The notes below the pieces were generated by a model that saw nothing but the letters and a program-made list of their open reading frames with translations, had not been told where the DNA came from and ran no database searches. 10,609 nt of DNA from CAZPCT01 sp964585325 (GTDB lineage: Bacteria; Patescibacteriota; Minisyncoccia; JACQLN01; CAZPCT01). Shown in pieces: positions 1 through 5,045 of the stretch. The stretch is from NCBI GenBank assembly GCA_964585325.1, contig CAZPCT010000015.1:1-10609 (forward strand), read 5' to 3'. The position numbers were made by a program, and so were the translations under genes. Numbering within the stretch: position 1 is the stretch's first letter; each line of letters begins with the position of its first letter.

Positions 1-25
1 CGACGTCCAGGATCTGTGCCAGCAT
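1..25 (-). CDS. 5' end of an unidentified gene (8 codons in window)
   Basis: An ATG at 25-23 on the minus strand opens a frame that reads MLAQILDV and runs off the left edge. It is preceded by a purine-rich stretch (GAGGAAAGG, roughly 8-16 nt upstream), which is the best Shine-Dalgarno-like sequence in the window. A strong promoter at 412-440 points toward it across a roughly 380-nt leader. Eight residues are too few to name a product. The frame stays open for some distance upstream without an ATG, so a different start is possible. The alternative is that the whole left end is an ncRNA with no gene. Confidence 0.45.
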
Positions 26-105
26 CTCTGTTCCTTTCCTCTGTGTTGAGTTCCGCCGTTGATGCCGCCGGAACGATGTTGTGAACTGTCTCTCCTCTTT
101 TAGAG

Positions 106-347
106 AGTGAGCTAGGGAGGAACCAGGATACGGTTGGTGGCTTAGGATGCCGCCTCTTGATCGCACAGGGAAGAGCTCCCGTTGTGATTGAGACGTCCAC
201 CGCCCCTTGCCGGTATCCGAGTAACCCCCTCAGCTCACTTTCCAAAAAAGCCGCTTAGATGTCTTCTCCTCCTGGAGGGTATGTATTAGGTACATAGAGG
301 AGAAGACGTCCAAACGGCCGTGCCGCCCAGTATTATTTCCGGCTGGG
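106..347 (-). ncRNA. Structured leader RNA or independent ncRNA
   Basis: No reading frame covers this region, but it folds into three successive domains. Domain one is a set of nested helices: 106-113 with 232-239 (8 bp, perfect), 114-117 with 227-230, 126-131 with 213-218 (6 bp), 136-140 with 197-201 (5 bp), and a terminal stem 164-171 with 177-186. Domain two is a 22-position helix, 250-271 with 297-318. Read as minus-strand RNA it has one mismatch and two G-U pairs. It is capped by a 6-bp stem, 280-285 with 291-296, next to an 8-nt bulge. Domain three is a 5-bp stem, 326-330 with 343-347. The upstream promoter and the purine-rich start at 25 favour the minus strand. I checked by eye for RNase P, tmRNA, SRP RNA and common riboswitch signatures and recognised none. 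It could be a cis-regulatory leader of the gene at the left edge or a stand-alone RNA. Confidence 0.6.
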
Positions 348-411
348 TTCCGGTCTCTCCTCGCGCCCTATAGTATGTAGTGTTCTTGACTAACTTTAGC
401 TTACATCCTGT

Positions 412-440
412 AGTATACGCAATATACAAAATAGTGTCAA
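412..440 (-). promoter_or_regulatory. Strong sigma-70-type promoter for the left-end leader RNA
   Basis: On the minus strand there is a perfect -35 TTGACA (440-435), a 17-nt spacer and a -10 TATACT (417-412). The predicted transcription start is near 405. A second TTGACA sits 11 nt further upstream (451-446), with AT-rich -10-like sequence at suitable spacing, so two overlapping promoters are possible. This is the best promoter match in the window and implies a highly expressed transcript. Confidence 0.75.
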
Positions 441-451
441 CTATTTGTCAA

Positions 452-658
452 GTTTTTAGGGGGTTTTTGGCGTAATATAGCCATTTGCGCCGTTTTGCAA
501 AGCCCCCCTTATTGAGAGCTATTCCCTCTTTTGGCCACCAAAAAACGGTATGTTCCACGCGGAACACACCGCTTTTGCGGGCCTTGCGCCACCTATTACG
601 CCGCCTGGAGGCCCTTTACAAGCTTGCTGAAATCATCCGTCGTCGCTACGCTCCTCCT
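452..658. other. Gene-free stretch with small hairpins
   Basis: This lies between the leader promoter and the ftsH terminator. I see no convincing gene. The two plus-strand frames here are arginine- or proline-rich, lack family motifs and run into the terminator hairpin. Visible structure includes a 6-bp hairpin 529-534 with 538-543 (3-nt loop), a parS-like palindrome at 551-566, a 4-bp hairpin 569-572 with 577-580, and a 5-bp pairing 579-583 with 610-614. Transcription appears to diverge away on the left and terminate on the right, so the stretch may be largely untranscribed. Confidence 0.5.
551..566. other. parS-like 16-bp palindrome
   Basis: The sequence TGTTCCACGCGGAACA is symmetric at 14 of 16 positions. 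It differs at three positions from the bacterial centromere consensus TGTTTCACGTGAAACA bound by ParB. One of those changes (C at position 5) occurs in natural parS sites as I remember them. It lies in an intergenic region less than 5 kb from gyrA, a gene often near the origin. No parA or parB gene is in the window, so the assignment is only a resemblance. Confidence 0.3.
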
Positions 659-692
659 AAAAACCCCTCGGTTTTCAGCTAGTCCCCGAGGG
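659..692 (-). terminator. Rho-independent terminator downstream of ftsH
   Basis: Read on the minus strand, a 7-bp GC-rich stem (692-686 with 671-665) closes a 14-nt loop and is followed by an extra G and then five T residues (663-659). It lies about 50 nt after the ftsH stop. On the plus strand the same hairpin is followed by four T residues, so weak activity in the other direction is possible. Confidence 0.65.
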
Positions 693-704
693 TTTTATCC
701 GCCA

Positions 705-724
705 CGGGAAACTCCCGTTTCCCG
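705..724. repeat. 8-bp perfect hairpin after ftsH
   Basis: Arms 705-712 and 717-724 are perfectly complementary with a 4-nt loop. It sits between the ftsH stop and its terminator. Without a T-tract it is unlikely to terminate by itself; it could protect the mRNA 3' end. Confidence 0.5.
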
Positions 725-735
725 ACCCCTTCCCA

Positions 736-794
736 AAAATGAATTCATGCACTACTTGGTTTCAGTCCTTTTATCAACGAATTGAATTCATTTT
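736..794. repeat. 12-bp inverted repeat spanning the end of ftsH
   Basis: AAAATGAATTCA at 736-747 is the exact reverse complement of 783-794, with 35 nt between. The right arm is inside the last codons of ftsH and the left arm includes its stop codon. On the minus strand the left arm ends in a run of T residues (739-735), so it could act as an AT-rich terminator-like or mRNA-stabilising structure. Confidence 0.45.
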
Positions 795-2574
795 GCTCTA
801 TGGTTTCTTTCTCCAAAAGGACCCCGGCTATCTTTTCCAGGTGGTCCTTGTGTTTCTTTATAAGAGAAGAGGCCTTTTTGTGCGCTTTTGAGATGAACAA
901 GGAGATCTCCTTGTCTATCTTTGAAGCAACGTCCTCTGAGTAATTGCGGTTTTCTGAGAGCTCCTTGCCCAGAAACACAAGCTGCTCCTTCTCACCAAAC
1001 GTGACGGGGCCTATTTTGGTGCTCATCCCGTATTCGGTCACAATTGAGCGGGCAAGTTGTGAGGCGCGTTTTAGGTCAGACGAGGGACCGGTGGTCACTT
1101 CGCCAAACATTATCTTTTCTGCCGCGTGCCCAGCCAAGAGCACAGTAAGCTCGTTTTCAAACTTTGTCTTTGAATAAAAATGGGTCTCTTCTTTGGGAAT
1201 CTTAAGGGTGTAGCCGCCGGCTCTGCCGCGGGAGATGATGGAGACCTTGTGAACAGGGTCTACTTCTGGCAACAGGGACGCGACAAGCGCGTGGCCTGCT
1301 TCGTGATAGGCGGCAATCTTCTTTTCTTTTGGTGAAAGGAGGCGGCTTTTACGTTCAGGGCCCAGCATCACCTTCTCTATAGATTCTGCCAGCTCCTGTT
1401 GGGACACCTTTGTCTTGTTCCGGCGGGCGGCAAGAAGCGCGGCCTCATTGACCAGGTTGGCCAGGTCCGCTCCCGAAAAGCCGGGCGTGCGCTCCGCAAT
1501 AACCCTAAACGCCACATCTGTCTCCACCTTCTTTTCTTTGGCGTGGATCTTTAAAATGGCTTCCCGGTCCTTAATATCTGGCTCATCAATCACCACGCGG
1601 CGGTCAAACCGGCCGGGGCGCAGCAGCGCTGGGTCAAGAATGTCGGGACGGTTTGTTGCCGCCATCACAATAACGTTCGTATCACGATCAAAGCCGTCCA
1701 GTTCCACAAGTATTTGGTTGAGTGTCTGTTCCCGCTCGTCATGTCCACCGCCAAGACCCGCGCCACGGTGACGCCCCACCGCGTCTATTTCATCAACAAA
1801 GACAATGGCAGGGGCGCTCTTCTTGGCGGTCTTAAACAGATCCCGCACGCGCGAAGCTCCCACACCCACAAACATCTCAACAAATTCTGAGCCCGAGATA
1901 TGGAAAAAAGGAACGCCCGCCTCGCCGGCAACCGCGCGGGCCATAAGCGTCTTGCCCGTACCAGGGGGTCCCATAAGAAGGACGCCCCGGGGGATACGCG
2001 CGCCAATGCGCAGAAACTTACCTGGTGAGCGGAGAAATTCAACCACTTCTTTTAGCTCCTCCTTCGCCTCTTCCGCGCCGGCAACGTCTTCAAACGTTAT
2101 CTTTTCCTTGTCCCCACTAAAAAGCCGGGCTTGGGAAGCGCCAAAATTGAGTGCCTGCATCTGGCCGCCCCGCGCCTGCCGGTAGATAAACCAGAAGAAG
2201 GCCACAATGAGAATGAACGGAATAAGAAGCGGGAGGACGGTGAGGAGTACCGCACTTTTTGTACTCTGTCCTTTAACCTCAATGGCAACCGTGGAAAGTT
2301 GCTGCGTAGTAAGGCCTAAATTCGTAAGTGATTCGGTAAGTGACGCCTCCGTTTCTTTTTGTGACGTGACTGTGCCACCGTCACGCAGGTGCGCGGTAAT
2401 GGTGCTCCCTTCAACCTCAAGCCGTTCAACCGCGCCTTGTTCTATGCGCTCAACCACCTGAGAGAGTGCAACATCTTGCGGTTCTGGGCCCCTGGTGCCA
2501 AGAGACGAAAAAAGAGCCACCAGAACAATAAAGGCGGCAACCGCAATGAGAATGTTTTTAATGACAGGTTTCAA
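745..2574 (-). CDS. ftsH: ATP-dependent zinc metalloprotease FtsH
   Basis: FtsH is a hexameric membrane-anchored AAA+ protease that extracts and degrades damaged membrane proteins and short-lived regulators. The 609-residue protein is near the usual length. In order it shows a first membrane segment (about 5-24), a small extracytoplasmic domain, a second membrane segment (about 107-131), and an AAA+ domain with Walker A GPPGTGKT (202-209), pore FVG (235-237), Walker B FVDEIDA (259-265) and a second region of homology ending in RPGRFDR with arginine fingers (319-325). The peptidase domain has the zinc motif HEAGH (424-428), with Asp500 as the likely third ligand. All key residues are intact. 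The start is TTG: an in-frame stop lies four codons upstream and no ATG would preserve the first membrane helix. No Shine-Dalgarno is seen; instead, heptad repeats sit 6 nt before the start. It lies 51 nt downstream of rpsA and is probably co-transcribed with it. Confidence 0.97.
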   Translation of the reverse strand: MKPVIKNILIAVAAFIVLVALFSSLGTRGPEPQDVALSQVVERIEQGAVERLEVEGSTITAHLRDGGTVTSQKETEASLTESLTNLGLTTQQLSTVAIEVKGQSTKSAVLLTVLPLLIPFILIVAFFWFIYRQARGGQMQALNFGASQARLFSGDKEKITFEDVAGAEEAKEELKEVVEFLRSPGKFLRIGARIPRGVLLMGPPGTGKTLMARAVAGEAGVPFFHISGSEFVEMFVGVGASRVRDLFKTAKKSAPAIVFVDEIDAVGRHRGAGLGGGHDEREQTLNQILVELDGFDRDTNVIVMAATNRPDILDPALLRPGRFDRRVVIDEPDIKDREAILKIHAKEKKVETDVAFRVIAERTPGFSGADLANLVNEAALLAARRNKTKVSQQELAESIEKVMLGPERKSRLLSPKEKKIAAYHEAGHALVASLLPEVDPVHKVSIISRGRAGGYTLKIPKEETHFYSKTKFENELTVLLAGHAAEKIMFGEVTTGPSSDLKRASQLARSIVTEYGMSTKIGPVTFGEKEQLVFLGKELSENRNYSEDVASKIDKEISLFISKAHKKASSLIKKHKDHLEKIAGVLLEKETIEQNEFNSLIKGLKPSSA

Positions 2575-2580
2575 GAGAAT

Positions 2581-2632
2581 GAATTAAGAATTATGAATTA
2601 TGAATCAAGGAAAAGTCCGCGATTCTTAATTC
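2581..2632 (-). repeat. Heptanucleotide repeat element upstream of ftsH
   Basis: In the ftsH reading direction, four 7-nt units (TTGATTC, ATAATTC, ATAATTC, TTAATTC; 2608-2581) end exactly 6 nt before the TTG start. An upstream arm at 2632-2622 is the perfect 11-nt reverse complement of 2591-2581, and an inner 5-bp pairing (2625-2621 with 2606-2602) is also possible. The upstream arm overlaps the rpsA stop codon. Folding would bury the region just before the ftsH start. The same geometry occurs before gyrA. Confidence 0.7.
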
Positions 2633-3816
2633 GTGCTTCCTGATTCCTCGGGCGTCGGACCGGCAGCGTCTGCAACAGCGGTTTCGGGTTCTTTCTCTAC
2701 CGCTTTTGCTTCGTCAGTGACGAGTTTGAGGGCCATCTTGTATTCTTGGGGCTCCAGCATCGTAATGGTGAACGTATAAGAGCCGTCCATTTCAAGCGTG
2801 CGAATCATCTCGTCATACCCGCCAAACTCAGAAATGTGGGCAAGGCCCTGGATCTCAGGCTCCACCCGCACAAACGCACCAAACGGGTTGAACTTCACCA
2901 CCTCTCCTTCAATCGTGTCGCCCACTTTGTATTTTTCGGCTACCGCGTCCCAGGGGTTAGGCTTTAAGGCCTTAAGCGAAAGTGAAACTTTGTCTCCCTC
3001 AATATCAATAATCTTTGCGGACACCGCCTCTCCTATAGAGACTACGTCGTGCGGGTCTTCTACCAGCTGCCAGCCAAGTTCCGAAATGTGGGCCAGGCCC
3101 TCTATGCCGTTGAACGTTATGAACGCGCCAAAATCAACTATACCCGAGACCGCTCCTTCTATAACTTGACCTACTTCGTAGCCCGCGAGCTTTTCTTTGA
3201 GCAACTTGGATACTTTTGCCTTTTCAGAAAGAATGAGTTTGTTGGCTCCCTGGTCCAAGTCTAAGATCTTCACCTCCAGCGGAGTGCCTACAAATTGCTT
3301 GAGCTCCTCATAAATCTTTTCCTTGTCGCCCCCTTCCACACGGGGATAGTGTTCTGGTGCCAGTTGCGAAACAGGCAGGAACGCCTGTACCCCTTTTACG
3401 TTTACCAGAAGACCGCCGCGGTTCGCGTCCTCTAAAATTATCTCAAAGACCTCTCCCTTCTCTTTTGTTTCGCGCAACTCGTCCCACGTACGATCAAGTC
3501 CTGCTTCCCGTAACGAGAGTTCTACAAGACCGTCGTCATTTTCAAGCGCCAAGATCTTCACGGGCAACACCTGGCCCACACGAATCTCGTTGACGTCATA
3601 CATAGAAAGATCAACTTCCGCCTTGTAGACCACGCCGGTTCTGAACGCCCCTAGGTCAAAAAATATCTTGTTGCGTCCCTTTTCAAGCACCTTTCCCTCA
3701 ATAATTTCACCTTCTTTGGGAAACTCAAAAAGCTCCCCCTTCTGGGCCAGGAGCTCCTTCATACCGCGCGCCTGTTCCTGCTGCGCGCCCACAGACACGG
3801 TAGTTGTCTCATTCAT
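2626..3816 (-). CDS. rpsA: Ribosomal protein S1, four-domain form
   Basis: S1 binds mRNA on the small ribosomal subunit and helps place it for initiation. The 396-residue protein has four S1 (OB-fold) RNA-binding repeats at about 35-103, 119-198, 213-283 and 298-366. Typical cores are visible in repeats 3 and 4 (GIVDFGAFITF with LAHISEL; FNPFGAFVRV with LAHISEF). A short acidic, alanine/glutamate-rich tail (about 367-396) follows. The six-domain E. coli protein is about 557 residues, so this is the shortened type common in many other phyla. Repeats 1 and 2 are more divergent, as is usual for the ribosome-binding half. The ATG lies only 9 nt after a good -10 box, which predicts a leaderless or nearly leaderless mRNA. 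It appears to head an operon with ftsH. Confidence 0.93.
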   Translation of the reverse strand: MNETTTVSVGAQQEQARGMKELLAQKGELFEFPKEGEIIEGKVLEKGRNKIFFDLGAFRTGVVYKAEVDLSMYDVNEIRVGQVLPVKILALENDDGLVELSLREAGLDRTWDELRETKEKGEVFEIILEDANRGGLLVNVKGVQAFLPVSQLAPEHYPRVEGGDKEKIYEELKQFVGTPLEVKILDLDQGANKLILSEKAKVSKLLKEKLAGYEVGQVIEGAVSGIVDFGAFITFNGIEGLAHISELGWQLVEDPHDVVSIGEAVSAKIIDIEGDKVSLSLKALKPNPWDAVAEKYKVGDTIEGEVVKFNPFGAFVRVEPEIQGLAHISEFGGYDEMIRTLEMDGSYTFTITMLEPQEYKMALKLVTDEAKAVEKEPETAVADAAGPTPEESGSTN

Positions 3817-3825
3817 TAGGTAGCA

Positions 3826-3854
3826 ACTATACCAAAGGGGTTGTGGTTAATCAA
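3826..3854 (-). promoter_or_regulatory. rpsA promoter, nearly leaderless
   Basis: On the minus strand: -35 TTGATT (3854-3849), 17-nt spacer, -10 TATAGT (3831-3826), then 9 nt, then the rpsA ATG at 3816. Transcription should start within about 0-4 nt of the ATG, leaving no room for a Shine-Dalgarno site. A small inverted repeat (GGCG/CGCC, 3862-3872) lies just upstream and could be an operator, but it is short. Confidence 0.7.
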
Positions 3855-3938
3855 GGCGCACGGCGTATCGCCTGCCACAGGGCGCGTTCGTTGTTTGGGG
3901 CTGCTCATTCTGTGCAGAAAAACCATTAAAAAATTACA

Positions 3939-3967
3939 TTGTCACTCCTCCTATCTCGTGCTACTTT
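3939..3967 (+). promoter_or_regulatory. Promoter of the plus-strand cluster, nearly leaderless
   Basis: A -35 TTGTCA (3939-3944), a 17-nt spacer and a weak -10 TACTTT (3962-3967) are followed by exactly 9 nt and the ATG at 3977. This copies the spacing of the divergent rpsA promoter. Two A-tracts at about 3918-3934, just upstream of the -35, resemble an UP element. The -10 box matches the consensus at only 4 of 6 positions, so the spacing is the stronger argument. Confidence 0.5.
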
Positions 3968-3976
3968 AAGAGCATT

Positions 3977-4600
3977 ATGGCAACGACAATTGAGTGGACG
4001 GGCGGCTCCTCGGTAGCTATAAAAGGACCCGGAGACCGTTGTTTCATCAACCCTCCGGAAAAAGACCTGGGAAAGAAAAGGCTGACGAACAAAGGCGGCG
4101 TGTCCCTTATTGGATATCAACTTGAGCAATACGCGGACACCTATGAAGACCCGCACCTCATTGCAACACCTGGCGAGTACGACATTGGGGGCTTTTTTGT
4201 TGTAGCTACGCGGGGAGAAAGCACCACTCACCGGGCACCCAACCTTTTTGTGGTGCGGTACGAACGGCGCACTATTGGGTATATAGACACCTACGCCGCA
4301 GACACACTGAACGACAAGGATTTGGAAACTCTGGGCACTATTGAGATTCTGATCTTGCCGCTAGACACGGACGCAGCGGATGGCGGCATAGACGTAGCAA
4401 AGGCAGTGCGTATAACAAATCAAATTGATCCCCGCATTGTCGTGCCAATAGACCGCTCGGGTGGTAAGGGGACCGCACTCAAGGCATTTCAAAAGGAGAT
4501 GGGAGCAGAAGGTGCGTCCCTTGATTCTTTGACCGTCAAGCAGAACGAGACGCTGGACGAAGAAGATACACAGATAGTGGTGCTCAAACCCTCCGCATAA
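3977..4600 (+). CDS. Degenerate MBL-fold (UlaG-like) protein lacking metal ligands
   Basis: The 207-residue protein follows the pattern of small metallo-beta-lactamase-fold hydrolases of the UlaG-like group. It has an N-terminal strand pair (IEWTGGSSVAIKG), the family-like TPGEYDIGGFFV (64-75), IGYIDTYAADTLNDKDLETLG (starting at 100; the active family usually has a Gly-Asp ligand here) and DPRIVVPID (151-159; the family usually has PMHY). The HxHxDH motif expected between about residues 43 and 55 is absent (reads SLIGYQLEQYAD), and the final histidine is replaced by Asp159. The protein is therefore probably not a metal hydrolase and may be a structural or binding derivative. Family placement comes from remembered motif spacing, not a search. 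It is the first gene of the plus-strand cluster, 17 nt before the next gene, with no Shine-Dalgarno. Confidence 0.7.
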   Translation: MATTIEWTGGSSVAIKGPGDRCFINPPEKDLGKKRLTNKGGVSLIGYQLEQYADTYEDPHLIATPGEYDIGGFFVVATRGESTTHRAPNLFVVRYERRTIGYIDTYAADTLNDKDLETLGTIEILILPLDTDAADGGIDVAKAVRITNQIDPRIVVPIDRSGGKGTALKAFQKEMGAEGASLDSLTVKQNETLDEEDTQIVVLKPSA

Positions 4601-4617
4601 ACCGGACATATATTATA

Positions 4618-4959
4618 ATGTATAGACTTGTAGACGGTCTTCAGAAGAAATCAGACCGGCAGAAGCGAACCATTCTTGCTGGAGCCATGGCGGTTGCAGT
4701 GCTGGTGGTGGGTGGGCTCTGGGCCACAACGCTGGACAAGCGCTTTGCGCAGCCAGATGTCTTCACTGCCGCCATACAGGATACGGAGGGGCAGGTTGCG
4801 GCCGTTGAGCAGCCAGACGTGGAGGGACCATTCGCATCACTTGGCCGTTCGTTAGGCGCAGGATTTGCGAGCATTAAACAGCAGGTGAGCACACTAACGA
4901 CTTCGGTAGAGACAGAGGAAGAGCGCGCAGCCTTCCCTCTTCCTACTGATACACAATAG
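4618..4959 (+). CDS. Small single-pass membrane protein of unknown function
   Basis: This 113-residue protein has a short basic N-terminus (KKSDRQKR, 10-17), one strongly hydrophobic segment (about 18-37), and then a soluble acidic tail rich in Ala, Glu, Gln and Thr, predicted outside the membrane by the positive-inside rule. No enzymatic motif or lipobox is visible, and I do not recognise the family. The frame is tightly coupled to the gene upstream (17-nt gap) and lies 86 nt before gyrA, which supports it as a real gene. A TATAAT-like string overlaps the start codon but has no matching -35. No Shine-Dalgarno is present. Confidence 0.7.
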   Translation: MYRLVDGLQKKSDRQKRTILAGAMAVAVLVVGGLWATTLDKRFAQPDVFTAAIQDTEGQVAAVEQPDVEGPFASLGRSLGAGFASIKQQVSTLTTSVETEEERAAFPLPTDTQ

Positions 4960-4970
4960 TCTAGATAATT

Positions 4971-5039
4971 GTGAGTAGGCGGTAGGTTATAGGTCACCTA
5001 CCACAAAACGCTACTCACTACGCACTACTAACTACTCAC
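4971..5039 (+). repeat. Heptanucleotide repeat element upstream of gyrA
   Basis: Four 7-nt units (TACTCAC, TACGCAC, TACTAAC, TACTCAC; 5012-5039) end exactly 6 nt before the gyrA ATG. Upstream, three related units lie in inverted orientation (GTGAGTA, GGCGGTA, GGTTATA; 4971-4991). The arms pair as 4971-4978 with 5011-5018 (8 bp) enclosing 4981-4987 with 4996-5002 (7 bp, 8-nt loop). The outer arm could instead pair with the copy at 5032-5039, next to the start codon. There is no T-tract, so it is not an obvious terminator. Confidence 0.75.
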
Positions 5040-5045
5040 GAGAAC

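Noticed and set aside
106..347. RNase P RNA, tmRNA or SRP RNA
   Set aside because: The conserved cores (for example GAGGAAAGUCC and ACAGAACCCGGC of RNase P, the tRNA-like ends of tmRNA, and the SRP tetraloop helix) are not present on either strand.
693..702. DnaA-box-like TTATCCGCC
   Set aside because: It deviates from TTATNCACA in the essential CACA part and stands alone; there is no cluster to suggest an origin.
485..785. Two overlapping plus-strand reading frames between the leader promoter and ftsH
   Set aside because: Both have biased, repetitive composition, no family motifs and no initiation site. One ends within the ftsH terminator hairpin and the other runs through it into the ftsH 3' end.
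4614..4619. TATAAT as a promoter for the small membrane protein
   Set aside because: It overlaps the start codon and has no -35 at suitable distance, so it could not produce a translatable mRNA for this gene.
4971..5039. Small CRISPR array or terminator upstream of gyrA
   Set aside because: Units are only 7 nt without spacers, and the hairpin has no T-tract, so neither reading fits.
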